The notes: a model not told the origin generated them from the letters alone. A stretch of 64,000 nucleotides of DNA from Streptomyces tuirus (GCF_014701095.1 NZ_AP023439.1:1-64000), one strand, 5' to 3'. Positions 46,000 through 55,013 are shown, numbered from the stretch's first letter. Numbers and translations are program-made.

Positions 46000-46207
46000 C
46001 GCGCCCAGGTCGCCGCCCCCGCCGACGCGCTGCGCGTCCTGGCAGCCGTCGCGGAAGTGGGACGGGTTCCGGGCGCTGGTCTCCGTCGACGCCGGAAAGG
46101 TGGTGCTGCGCTCCAGGCGCGGCACCGAGACGGGTCCGGCGTTTCCGGAGATCGTGGCCGGCGCCGCGCAGCTACCGGACGCGACCGCTATGGACGGAGT
46201 TATGTGA
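46000..46207 (+). pseudogene. ATP-dependent DNA ligase fragment
   Basis: Encodes RKWDGFRALVSVDAGKVVLRSRRGTETGPAFPEIVAGAAQLPDATAMDG. KWDG carries the adenylated Lys and the rest matches the nucleotidyltransferase domain of Streptomyces ATP-dependent ligases. A preceding stretch (AAPADALRVLAAV) is in another frame and the gene ends at TGA 46205. Only about 60 codons remain. Confidence 0.6.
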
Positions 46208-46329
46208 CCTGTACGGGTGTCTCAGACCCAAGGTGTCTCAGGCGGCGCACCTCCGTAGACGAGACGCGTTCGCCGCCGATGGTTCGGGGAGCCGAGGAAG
46301 GAGATAGGGTCGTGCGGCCGTTGCCTGGT

Positions 46330-46560
46330 CCCAACGATGTGTAGGCAGTCCCCGCTCTTCTGTAGGCGATTGCGCCCGCGTTCCAGTTTTCTGTAGGCAG
46401 GTTCCGAGTCCGTCGGCCTTGTGTCGGTGGCTGAGGGCTCCTACGGTCGTGCCGTCAGTCGGCGGAATTCCGGAGGCCCGGAGTCCTGCCCCAGCTATGT
46501 GTAGGGAGTCCCACGCCTTTGTGGGTGAGTGGCCCGCGTTCCGGTGATGTGTAGGCGGGA
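46330..46560. repeat. Array of TGTAGGC-type direct repeats
   Basis: Five related units: TGTGTAGGCAG (46338), TCTGTAGGCG (46359), TCTGTAGGCAG (46390), TGTGTAGGGAG (46498), TGTGTAGGCGG (46548). Longer context is shared in pairs: ATGTGTAGG(C/G)AGTCCC at units 1 and 4, and GCCCGCGTTCC before units 3 and 5. All lie on one strand within 230 bases upstream of the TnpA-like recombinase. Candidate recombinase binding sites or an element end. Confidence 0.6.
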
Positions 46561-46570
46561 TCTGCATCTG

Positions 46571-47569
46571 ATGGCACGAATTATGCTGAGGCCCCGCCTC
46601 ATCAGCTCAGGGAGCTTCGTGCCGCCGTCCTTCGTTCATCAGATAACCAAGTACAACCCCGCCGACCGTGACGAGCGCGGGCACTACACGGGTGCTGAGG
46701 ACACGGTGAGCGACCACGGACCGGTCGAGGCGGCCTACTTGCAAGCGATCGCCGCCTTCGCACGGGAAGCGGGCATCGACACACTGGAGATCCGTGAACC
46801 CGAGGTCGCCGGCTTCGTCAACTTCGGCCTGGAAGAACCGCTTGACGGCCATGGCCTCGCCAGCCTGTTCCCGCCGGACCTGACTGGCTACTACGACGGC
46901 GCCGAAGTTTCACTGTCTGTAGCGTTGGAGCTGGTGCGGACCATGCTTCGCGACGAGGGGGCTTGGTGCCGGTTGGAGCGCGAGGACACGTTCACCATCC
47001 ACGTCGGGTGGGACCAGTACGTGTACGTCAGCAGCGACCGACCCTGCGACGCAGCGGTCGCCCAGACACGTGAACTCGGCCTGTTTGCACAACCGATCAG
47101 CGCCTCCCCCTACGCGGCTGATCTTGAGGAACCTGAAGTGACCGAGGCTGCCGACGAGGACTTCTGGGAACGAGTCCGCGTCGAACTCGCGTCGCAACAG
47201 ACGCTGCTCCTGGAAGAGGCCTACATCCGTAACGCGACCCGTTGGCACCGCCTCACCGCGAGCAATCTCGACCCGGTACGCGCTGGGCTCGGTCCTCGCG
47301 CGCTCCTGACGATCTGGCCGGACCTCAACCCCGATGTTGACGAGGTCCTTGCTGCGCTGCCCGCGGACGCCTCCATGGACTTCGTCTGGGAGGCACCAAA
47401 CGGAACGATCCGCCACGTCACCATCGACGAAACCGATCACCAACAGCTCGCCTCCCTGGTCGCGGGCGCGAAAGCAGCCTGCTCTTTGCCCCTGATTCTC
47501 GACGAGCGCCACCCGCTGTTCCATGCTGCCTTGCCGGATAGCGACGGCGTGCTGCGCGCCAGGTGGTGA
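46571..47569 (+). CDS. Hypothetical protein, intact paralogue of the 37.0 kb pseudogene
   Basis: A 332-residue protein, LISSGSFVPPSFVHQITKYNPADRDERGHYTGAEDTVSDHGPVEAAYLQAIAAFAREAGIDTLEIREP. I recognise it as a recurrent Streptomyces accessory protein but know no function. ATG 46571 or 46583 are both possible. The last repeat unit of the upstream array abuts its Shine-Dalgarno region. Confidence 0.65.
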   Translation: MARIMLRPRLISSGSFVPPSFVHQITKYNPADRDERGHYTGAEDTVSDHGPVEAAYLQAIAAFAREAGIDTLEIREPEVAGFVNFGLEEPLDGHGLASLFPPDLTGYYDGAEVSLSVALELVRTMLRDEGAWCRLEREDTFTIHVGWDQYVYVSSDRPCDAAVAQTRELGLFAQPISASPYAADLEEPEVTEAADEDFWERVRVELASQQTLLLEEAYIRNATRWHRLTASNLDPVRAGLGPRALLTIWPDLNPDVDEVLAALPADASMDFVWEAPNGTIRHVTIDETDHQQLASLVAGAKAACSLPLILDERHPLFHAALPDSDGVLRARW

Positions 47570-47740
47570 CTAGGCCACCGCTGGCGCCGTGAGCGACTCA
47601 TCGTCCTGCCTACGGCGGAGTGGGACGTTGGCCGCTCTCGTGTCCCGCTCAACTCTAGGCACCGCAGGTCAAGGTCCTCGCCCTGCCCACACCTATCTGG
47701 GACAGGACAGCCGTCGGCGCGGCGCGGATAACCTGCGCGA

Positions 47741-48668
47741 ATGAAGTGGATTCAGCGGGCCGCTGGCGCGGTCGTCGGCTCAGCGGTGGGTGACGCTCTG
47801 GGCGCCCCCTTCGAGTTTGGCCCCCAGGGAGCGTTCTCTGCGCGGTTTCCCGCGCCTGGTGCCGGTGGCGAGATGTGCGGAGGTGGTGGCTGGGACCCCG
47901 GCGAGGCCACCGACGACACGCAGATGGCCGTCCTGGTCGCGGAGTCGCTGCTGGAACGGGGCGGGCTGGATCTCCCGGACATCTTCGCCCGCTTCCAGCG
48001 GTGGGCGGCATCAGAGCCGAAGGACATCGGCTTGCAGACCGAAGACGTCCTGACCAACGGCATGCCCTGGGACCTCGCCGCAGCGATCCATTTCCAGGTC
48101 AACCAACGAGCCGCGGGAAACGGCTCCTTGATGCGGGCGTCGACCTCCGCAGTCCACTTCGCGGCCGTCGGCCAAGAAGCCACCATGGAGGCGGCCCGCC
48201 GTATCGCTGCCCTCACCCACGGCGACCGCGCGGCCTGGGAAGGAACCGCGATCTTCCACGAGCTCATCCGTGTCACGTTCGAGGACATTGACCCCCTCGC
48301 CGCGCTCCCGGACGTCCTGGCTCTTGTCCACCCCGACCACCGCGGCCGCTACGCCACCGTCCTCGCGCCCGACTGGCACCCCGAGCAGGCGACCGAGTAG
48401 CGGTGCCGTCTGGCCCTGTCTGGGCTCCGCCGTCTGGGCCCTGCGCACCACGACCGGCTTCGAAGACGCGATACGCGCGGCGATCGACCTCGGCGGTGAC
48501 ACGGACACCGTGGCCGCGGTGACCGGAGGCCTCGCGGGGGCGTACTACGGGCTGGACGCAATCCCCGCCCGCTGGACCCAACCGCTCCCTGTCCCCCTCC
48601 CAGGATTCGACGGACGGGTGCTGCACGCGCCAGATCTACTCAACCTTGCACACCGCCTCGGAGGCTGA
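47741..48668 (+). pseudogene. ADP-ribosylglycohydrolase family gene, frameshifted
   Basis: MKWIQRAAGAVVGSAVGDALGAPFEFGPQG, then ATDDTQMAVLVAESLL and NGSLMRASTSAVHF are the family's metal-binding motifs (GDALG, TDDT). The first frame ends ATE-TAG at 48398-48400. The next frame continues SSGAVWPCLGSAVWALRTTTGFEDAIRAAIDLGGDTDTVAAVTGGLAGAYYG, with the GGDTD motif, to 48668. One indel separates two complete halves. The enzymes remove ADP-ribose from proteins or nucleic acids and can counter ADP-ribosylating toxins. Confidence 0.8.
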
Positions 48669-48717
48669 ACCGGGTGCTGTCCCGCACTCTCCACCGAACT
48701 CCGGCCCTTAGCCGCAG

Positions 48718-49299
48718 TCACTTGACCAGTGGCTCCGCAAGGAGGACGACTCGATCTGCTTCGACATCGAATCCGAGCACCGGATGACCATGGGCACCCT
48801 CCGGATGCATCAGCACCGGCTTACCCAACCGCCGCCCGATCTCCCGCAAGAAGCCGCAGAACAGTTCAAGTCGCTCCTGTCCCTGCAACTCGCGCAGATC
48901 AACGTCGAAATCGATCTCCTCGTCTGAGTAGAAGCGGAAGATCGCCAGCACATCAGCTCTCAGCCAGACACGCAGGCTCGGGCACTCAGTATCCGCTGGT
49001 CGAGACAGTGCAGCCTCCGCCTGGGGCAGGGGAAGCACCCTCTCTCCTTCGGAGTATTGGCACTTCCAGCCCTTCTCCACGACGAGATCCAGTACCTCCT
49101 GCCAGTTATTCCTCGAGGCATCAGGGACACTCACGTCCGGTAGCGATCCCATCAGGTCCGGATCGAAGAAACACTTCACGTCATCCCACAGCAGATCAGC
49201 CACACCGTCATACTGCCCGGCACCCGGCCTCAAGGCAGCCCTATTTTCCCTGATCAAGAGCATAGAAGCCTTCGCAGGAAGTAGAGGCGCGGCAGTCAT
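48718..49299 (-). CDS. Hypothetical immunity-like protein
   Basis: A 193-residue acidic protein. Its ATG overlaps the stop of the DUF6262 gene (ATGA), though an internal Met (MLLIRENRAALRPG) could be the true start. DEEIDFDVDLRELQGQERLELFCGFLREIGRRLGKPVLMHPEGAHGHPVLGFDVEADRV resembles small cytoplasmic immunity proteins found beside polymorphic toxins; no family named. Confidence 0.55.
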   Translation of the reverse strand: MTAAPLLPAKASMLLIRENRAALRPGAGQYDGVADLLWDDVKCFFDPDLMGSLPDVSVPDASRNNWQEVLDLVVEKGWKCQYSEGERVLPLPQAEAALSRPADTECPSLRVWLRADVLAIFRFYSDEEIDFDVDLRELQGQERLELFCGFLREIGRRLGKPVLMHPEGAHGHPVLGFDVEADRVVLLAEPLVK

Positions 49300-49793
49300 T
49301 CCGGCGGCAGCATTCGAGGCGTCACGGGGAGGGAGGCCACGGAGCCGCCGCGGTGGAGGGCTTCGCGCAGGGTGGCATTCTCCGCTTCGAGTTCGGCGTT
49401 ACGCAGGCTCAGAGCCTGGATGTGGTTGGCGTAGGCGGCGATGGTTGCGCGCGCCTCCCGTTGCTCGGCCGCGTGTTGCGAACGCAGCGTCCGGTCGGCC
49501 TTCTTGAGGCGGGCGACGTCCGCCGTCAGGGTGTCCGTCTGCGGGCGGGGCGCGTCCGGTGCCCGGAGCAGTCCGGTGATGATCTTCGCCAGGGGTGAGC
49601 GGTAGTAGGTGGCGCGCGAGATGCCGGCTTCCGTGCACAGCGTGGAGACAGACAGAGCGCCGCTGGTGTGTTCGGGGCTGCCGGTCACGATCCGCTCGAA
49701 GGCGTGCACGACAGCCTGGTCGGTGCCCGGCCGCACGGGAATGCCGGCGTGTTCCAGGGCGTGTCGCAGCCGCAGTGCCGAAGGGTCATTCAT
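49296..49793 (-). CDS. DUF6262 (TnpC-like) protein
   Basis: A 165-residue protein. N-terminal HTH (VSTLCTEAGISRATYYRSPLAKI) and a C-terminal coiled coil (RATIAAYANHIQALSLRNAELEAENATLREAL). DUF6262 proteins occupy the tnpC position behind large tyrosine recombinases, and here the ATG overlaps the stop of a recombinase remnant by ATGA. In Tn554 TnpC affects orientation and frequency of transposition. Confidence 0.75.
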   Translation of the reverse strand: MNDPSALRLRHALEHAGIPVRPGTDQAVVHAFERIVTGSPEHTSGALSVSTLCTEAGISRATYYRSPLAKIITGLLRAPDAPRPQTDTLTADVARLKKADRTLRSQHAAEQREARATIAAYANHIQALSLRNAELEAENATLREALHRGGSVASLPVTPRMLPPE

Positions 49794-50760
49794 GCGTCGG
49801 GGGTTCCGGTGGCGGTGAGTTCTGCAATGGCGTGGTCGAGGTCGGCGATGTGCGTGGTCAGCGCGGCGGTCTGGAGGCGGGACAGCCCTGCCGGGGCGTC
49901 GCGCGGGCGCTGGGCCTGGGCGCGGGCGGTGGCCAGGCGAGGCAGGTGGGTGCTGGAGCGGCGGCCATTGGGACAGGTCAGGCACATGGTCAGCAGCGGC
50001 AGGGGCTGGCCCGCGTGCTGGGCTCGCTTTGCGCAGAGAGCGGTGGAGGGCTGATAGAAGCAGTCGTTGAGGACGCCTGGGTGAAGGGTCTTCGTCAGGT
50101 GCTGCAGCATGATGCGTAGCCGAGCGGGACTGGCGATGATGCCGGGCAGGTCGCCTAGCTCCCGGCGGATTCGGTCAAACTCGGCATTCACGCGGCCGGC
50201 GGCGCCACCGCTGGTTCGGTGGCCGTCGTTCCAGTCGCGGTAGAGGTCCTCGACCTAGTCCAGCTGGGCGATGGCACGCTCGGCGGCAACCTCGGCCGCG
50301 AAGCCGGAGGCCGAGGTGCCTGCGTAGCCTTCGAACAGGGCGAGTTCGGCGTGCTGGTACTGCCGGGCCCCCGCGACGACGCCGAACGGCTGGTGTGCGA
50401 TGTGCCAGGCCAGGGTGCGGCGGAACTGCCGGGTGTTCAGTCGCCACGGCACGCATTCCTCTTCCCCTTCCTCACCCTCCGATTCGTCGTGAGCGGGCGT
50501 GCCGTTATCGGGCGCCGGTGCGGCCGCGTGAAGCGGCACGTAGGGGGTGTCCGGGGTGCTGAACAGCTCGTTGAGGTGGTCACGGAAATCGTTCAGGCGC
50601 CTGTTGACCGAGTCGAACGGGACAAGGCTGTTGCTGGTCATGCCCTTGTGGGCGAACAGGTGGGTCGGGTCGTCGTTGACGGCGGCGAGCAGCGCGACGG
50701 CCTGGTGGACGACATCGAGCACGACCCTTCGGCTTCCTCGCCGGTCAGCCCTTAGAGCTC
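49790..50760 (-). pseudogene. 3' part of a large tyrosine recombinase with amber stop
   Basis: NDDPTHLFAHKGMTSNSLVPFDSVNRRLNDFRDHLNELF...WRLNTRQFRRTLAWHIAHQPFGVVAGARQYQHAELALFEGYAGTSASGF is the C-terminal recombinase region (RQFRRT; GYAGTS). TAG at 50255-50257 interrupts AIAQLD-stop-VEDLYRDWNDGHR, then the same frame continues to TGA 49790-49792, with LTMCLTCPNGRR near the end. The 5' half is missing; its boundary near 50760 is approximate. Confidence 0.65.
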
Positions 50761-50879
50761 GTAACGAGATCATGAGCAAGCCTTCGTGAGCCGCTTCGGA
50801 GGTCGATGAGAGATGGTTGACGGCAGAGAGCAGTTGGCCCAGTCTTGGTCGGCTTGGGACCGTCGAGAGGGCAACAGGC

Positions 50880-51323
50880 ATGGCTGAGCGCGGGAACGTC
50901 TACGTCGACATGGTTGGAGACCTGTTCCACCCAGGGCACGTCGCGCTGCTGAGGGCCGCGCGGGACTTCGGGGAGCGGCTGATTGTCGGAGTGCTCTCAG
51001 ATGAGGTCGTAGCCGGGTACAAGCGCAGGCCCATCATGACCCTGGCGGAGCGGGTTGCGGTGATCGAAGCGTGCCGGTACGTCGATGTGGTGCTCCCGGA
51101 CGCGCCCTACCGTGTCACGAACGAGTTCCTGGAGCGGCACGGCATCGACGTGGTCGTGCATGGTGACGACCTCACGGCAGATTCGGTCGAAGAGGTCTTC
51201 GGGCCTGTGGCCGCCGCGGGAAAGTTGCAGCTTGTGCGGTACACGGCCGGCGTCTCCACGACCGACCTCATCCAACGGTGTCGCGCGGCGGCGGCTTCAT
51301 GTGGGGACAAGGCGACCTCGTAG
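50880..51323 (+). CDS. Adenylyl/cytidylyltransferase family protein
   Basis: A 147-residue nucleotidyltransferase. HxGH motif in MVGDLFHPGHVALLRAARDFGERLIVGVLSDE (residues ~11-42) and the C-terminal GVSTTDLIQR (the xSTT signature) are both present. Usual length for stand-alone cytidylyltransferases such as glycerol-3-phosphate or CCT-like enzymes, which make CDP-linked head groups. Substrate cannot be told from sequence. No partner pathway gene nearby. Confidence 0.8.
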   Translation: MAERGNVYVDMVGDLFHPGHVALLRAARDFGERLIVGVLSDEVVAGYKRRPIMTLAERVAVIEACRYVDVVLPDAPYRVTNEFLERHGIDVVVHGDDLTADSVEEVFGPVAAAGKLQLVRYTAGVSTTDLIQRCRAAAASCGDKATS

Positions 51324-51326
51324 TTC

Positions 51327-52143
51327 CTAACGCGGATGTGATCTGGCCTTCTTGAGGCGTCTCCAACAGATGAGACTGCAGCCCAACGAGACCAAGGCAT
51401 CGTGGAGTTCGAGTCGGCGTTCCCATCGGATGGCAAGACGTTTGAACTGGTGGAGCAGGGCGAAGGTCTGTTCGACGACGTAGCGGAGCTTGCCCAGACC
51501 CTTGATGTTCGGGGCGCCCTTGCGGGAGATCACGGGCAGGATCCTGCGGTGCCGCAGCTGTCGGCGTACGGCCTTGGAGTCGTACGCCTTGTCGCCCAGA
51601 ACGGACTCGGGTCGCCGTCGTGGTCGGCCGGGTCTTCCGGCGACGGACGGGATGCCGTCGACCAGGTCGAGGGTCTGGGTGATGTCGTTGACGTTGGCGG
51701 CGGTCGTGATGACGTGCAGCGGAGTGCCCTTGCCGTCGCAGATCAAGTGGTGCTTGCTGCCCGTCTTCCGCCGGTCGACCGGCGACGGACCAGTCGCGGC
51801 TCCCCCTCTTTTTGCGCGGACGTGAGAGCCGTCCACGCACGCGCGGGACCAGTCGAGGTCGCCAGCGGCGTTCAGCTCGGCGAGCAGGAGCCGGTGCAGT
51901 CTCGAAGACTCCGGCTCGCTGCCAGCGGTCCAGACGCCGCCAGCAGGTCTGTCCGGATCCGAACCCCAGCTCCAGGGGCAGGAGTCGCCAGGCGATGTCG
52001 TGGAGCAGGACGTACAAGATGCCCTGCAAGCACAGCCGGTCATCCACCGGCTTCGGCCCCGGTGACCGCTTGGGCCAGGGCGGGAGGAGAGGTTCGATCC
52101 GTGCCCACAAGCCGTCGTCCACCATCCAAGGCCGAGTCGTCAC
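51327..52143 (-). mobile_element. IS5-family insertion sequence, transposase in two frames
   Basis: First frame: MTTRPWMVDDGLWARIEPLLPPWPKRSPGPKPVDDRLCLQGILYVLLHDIAWRLLPLELGFGSGQTCWRRLDRWQRAGVFE. Second frame from about 51905: LHRLLLAELNAAGDLDWSRACVDGSHVRAKRGG...VLGDKAYDS...ISRKGAPNIKGLGKLRYVVEQTFALLHQFKRLAIRWERR. DDE residues are in CVDGSH, LGDKAYDS and VVEQTF. Compared with related elements, two bases seem to be missing at the junction, so this copy may be inactive. Terminal repeats not resolved by eye. Confidence 0.8.
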
Positions 52144-52313
52144 ACGACACGAACGGCGGAATCGTCACATCGTGCACGCTCGACCAGGGCACATCGACAA
52201 GATCCTGTTGCGAGCTCTTAGATTGCCGAGCTCGACGGCGCTGTGGGTGGGCGACAAGTCACTGTTCACAATCTCATCCCTGATGGACCGATGGCAATGG
52301 GCGGCACTCAAGC

Positions 52314-52349
52314 GTAGGGGCACCGGCCTATTTCGGCTGGTGCCCCTAC
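52314..52349. terminator. Perfect 11-base-pair hairpin
   Basis: GTAGGGGCACC and GGTGCCCCTAC arms with a 14-base loop, in the gene-free stretch between the IS and the membrane-protein gene. Confidence 0.7.
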
Positions 52350-52450
52350 ACTGAGCCTTTTCCAACCTGGTGCGCTGGCACGCAGTTGCTCCTAGCGGAG
52401 TGACAAGGCCACTGGCGAATGGGTTTTCGACCAAGGGATTCGTCTGGGTA

Positions 52451-52918
52451 TTACCGGCCCGCGTCGCCGAGCGGTTGTCCGGCAGAGGGGTCCATAAGGT
52501 CGGTGCGTCGAGCCCGCCACCACGGCACAAGCTGGACGACGCCGAACGCCACCTCGGCAAAGAAGAATAGCCACAGCCAGCGCGGGGCATCGTGTGCCAG
52601 CGCATACGCCTGCCACGCGGCGAAAAGCGTGCGCGCGATGCCGTCGAACAGTCCGTGCACTGGCAGCGGGTTGATGACCCGGAGGAGCGCCCAGACGACC
52701 ACCACTGAACCCATCAGATTCGCGTAAAGGATCTGTATCGGGTCGAGCGCAGGCAGGGCGCCCAGCCCGAGCGCGTCACCTAGCTTCGACAGCGAGTCGT
52801 GCACCAGGGCGTAGGTCCACGGTGTGGCGAATCCGGCTGTGACCACGAGGTCGTACCAAGCACTTGTGCGTACGACGCGCAGATAGGCGGGGTGGGGAGG
52901 GGCGAAAAGACGGATCAC
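52451..52918 (-). CDS. Four-helix membrane protein
   Basis: A 155-residue protein; GTG 52918 chosen for AGGAG at 7-base spacing (a longer start would run through the putative MerR operator). Four hydrophobic helices, for example LVVTAGFATPWTYALVH, IQILYANLMGSVVVVWALL and WLWLFFFAEVAFGVVQLV. Divergent from a MerR-type regulator, suggesting regulation by it. Function unknown. Confidence 0.65.
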   Translation of the reverse strand: MIRLFAPPHPAYLRVVRTSAWYDLVVTAGFATPWTYALVHDSLSKLGDALGLGALPALDPIQILYANLMGSVVVVWALLRVINPLPVHGLFDGIARTLFAAWQAYALAHDAPRWLWLFFFAEVAFGVVQLVPWWRARRTDLMDPSAGQPLGDAGR

Positions 52919-52954
52919 GGCGAGGCTCCTGCTTGTCTCCTGCACGGACGCCAC

Positions 52955-52995
52955 GACGGTAAACAGTGGAGTACTGTCCAAGGTCAAGTCCGTAG
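52955..52995. promoter_or_regulatory. Candidate MerR-type operator/promoter
   Basis: On the minus strand TTGACC is followed by a GGACAGTACTCC near-palindrome and then a TTTACC-like box, giving the long (about 19-base) spacer expected for MerR-controlled promoters. It lies between the divergent merR-type and membrane-protein genes. Confidence 0.5.
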
Positions 52996-53008
52996 TTCAG
53001 GGAGAGCC

Positions 53009-53365
53009 GTGCGTATCGGGGAGCTGGCCGCGCAAGCGGGACTGACCAGGGACACCATCCGTTTCTACGAGAAGATCGGTCTCGTCACGGGGCGGCGTCT
53101 GGCCAACGGTTATCGCGACTTCCCGCCGGAGGCAGTGCCCTGGCTGCAGTACGTCCGCACCGCACAGACGCTCGGCTTCTCGCTGGCCGAGATCGCACAG
53201 ACCGGCGAGGAACTGCGGAAACTGCCCGACACCGCCGAGGCGTTGTCCGCGCTGTTCGAGGAGAAGATCAAGGTTATCGATGCGCGTATGGCGCAGCTTG
53301 CCGCCCTGCGGGCCGAGCTCGAAGCACGTGTTGGCACCGGATGCCCGCTGCGGGCGGCTGGCTGA
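53009..53365 (+). CDS. MerR-family transcriptional regulator
   Basis: A 118-residue protein with GTG start and AGGGAGAG upstream. Residues 1-70: VRIGELAAQAGLTRDTIRFYEKIGLVTGRRLANGYRDFP, the MerR winged helix. Then a dimerisation coiled coil (FEEKIKVIDARMAQLAALRAELEARV) and a short GTGCPL tail whose single Cys is unlike metal-sensing MerR loops. Probably controls the divergent membrane-protein gene. Confidence 0.9.
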   Translation: MRIGELAAQAGLTRDTIRFYEKIGLVTGRRLANGYRDFPPEAVPWLQYVRTAQTLGFSLAEIAQTGEELRKLPDTAEALSALFEEKIKVIDARMAQLAALRAELEARVGTGCPLRAAG

Positions 53366-53764
53366 GCCGGGTGAGCATCGACAAAACAGGCCTCGCCCTC
53401 TCTCAAGGCATTTTTCCAACCTGATCGCGCCGTGGGCGAGCTGGCCAGCTGTACGACGCAACGAAGCTCCTGGTAGTTGGGGTCACGACCGAGATCACGC
53501 ATGCTGGCCAGGAGCTTCGTTTGCTTGCCTTCCCGTCGTCGATCGATCTGTCCAGCCGCGCCCTGCGCTACCTGAGCGACTCGATCTTGAGCCGCGTCTC
53601 CCACGGCAGCTGCCAGCCCTTGCCGAGCGCTCCAGGTTCGCTGTTGTCGGAGGAACAGACACGGCCGACCTGCAACGGCACGCCAGGAGCCGGCACGTTG
53701 GCGTCGGTGAATGCTTCAGTGAATGCTCTAGGGACTGTCTCTCAGATGCGTCCATGAGATTGTC
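53366..53764. other. Gene-poor stretch
   Basis: No ORF with a recognisable domain. The sequence TTTTTCCAACCTGATCGCGC at about 53408 resembles TTTTCCAACCTGGTGCGC at about 52360, so the two spots may be related mobile-element scars. Confidence 0.35.
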
Positions 53765-54148
53765 GTGCTCGTGATCGAGTCCTGGGTGATCAATGACGGC
53801 GGCACTGTCCCTGTGTCGTCCGAGGTAGTGCTGGAGACACTTCGGGCGAGAGTCGACAGAAGTGAGCTGGAGACATGGCTGAGCAGTTCGTCGGGACGAT
53901 CGCTGGGCTTCGTGACGAACACCGTCCGGGCGATGGTGATGTTGCTCGAAGCAGAGGGCGATGCCGGCGAGCATGCCGTGAAGCCGGGAGCCGTGGGATC
54001 GAGCAAGGGGTTCGTTCTCTCCAATGGGCAGCACGACGAGTACCCGGACGAAGACACTGTGCCCATCGGTGAGGCGTTCCGGCTGGTGGAACACATTGTC
54101 AGTACGGGATCCTGGCCTGCGGACGCGTGTTGGGTAGTCGATCGCTGA
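53765..54148 (+). CDS. Imm1-like immunity protein
   Basis: A 127-residue protein from GTG. The C-terminal GFVLSNGQHDEYPDEDTVPIGEAFRLVEHIVSTGSWPADACWVV matches the Imm1 family pattern (EYP....VP...A......F..TG..P....W). Imm1 proteins neutralise polymorphic-toxin nucleases or deaminases. No toxin gene adjacent; possibly an orphan. Confidence 0.6.
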   Translation: MLVIESWVINDGGTVPVSSEVVLETLRARVDRSELETWLSSSSGRSLGFVTNTVRAMVMLLEAEGDAGEHAVKPGAVGSSKGFVLSNGQHDEYPDEDTVPIGEAFRLVEHIVSTGSWPADACWVVDR

Positions 54149-54157
54149 GGCGGTGGC

Positions 54158-55002
54158 CTATCTCCGGGCCCAGATGAGGATGGTGGCGAGGTGGAGTGCG
54201 GCCTGGTAAGCGATGGCGAGTTTGTCTGTTCGCATGGCCAGGCCCCGCCATTGCTTGAGCCGGTTGATGCATCGTTCGACCGTGTTGCGCTGTTTGTACG
54301 CCTCGGCGTCGAAGGCGGGTGGCCGACCGCCGGCGCGGCCTCGCCTCAGACGGTGTCCGGCCTGGTCGGAGGGCTGGGGGATGACGGCACGGATCCCGCG
54401 TCGGCGGAGGTGACTTCGAATGGCGCGGGATGAATACGCGCGGTCTGCCAGGACGGCATCCGGTCGGGTCCTCGGTCTGCCGGGACCGCTTCGTGGAACC
54501 CGGATACTGGCCATGACGGCTTCGAAGGCCGGTGCGTCGCCCGCCTGGCCTGCGGTGACGCGGAGGGCCAGCGGGCGTGCACGGCTGTCGCTGGCAAGGT
54601 GGACTTTCGTGCTCAGGCCACCGCGGGAACGTCCGGGACCGTGATCGTCGGGTTCGGCCTGGTCCAGTGCCCCTTTTTCCTAGCTCCGGTGGCATGCTGG
54701 TGAGCCCGGCAGACAGTTGAGTCCACCGACACCGTCCAGCCGATGTCGTCACTCTCGTCGGCCGTTGTCAGGACTGCGGCAAAGATCCGCTCCCACGTTC
54801 CGTCCACGGCCCATCTGATCAGCCGTTTGTGAGCTGTTTGGAACGAGCCGAGCTCGTCCGGCAGGTCTCGCCAGGGCGAACAGGTGCGGTACTTCCAGGC
54901 GATGGCCTCGAGGGTTCGGCGATGGTCGGCCCACCGTCGGCCGCGGACCGGATCGGCCGGCATCAGCGGCTCGATCCGGTCCCACATCGCATCAGTGATC
55001 AC
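54158..55002 (-). mobile_element. IS5-family element with -1 frameshift heptamer
   Basis: First frame: MITDAMWDRIEPLMPADPVRGRRWADHRRTLEAIAWKYRTCSPWRDLPDELGSFQTAHKRLIRWAVDGTWERIF...VSVDSTVCRAHQHATGARKKG. Second (-1) frame: ALDQAEPDDHGPGRSRGGLSTKVHLASDSRARPLALRVTAGQAGDAPAF...LADRAYSSRAIRSHLRRRG...NTVERCINRLKQWRG. The junction contains A-AAG-GGG in the correct register for -1 slippage. All three DDE positions (VDST, LADRAYSS, NTVERCINR) are present, so it could be active. It interrupts another transposase gene. Confidence 0.8.
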
Positions 55003-55013
55003 TAGCCGGCCTA

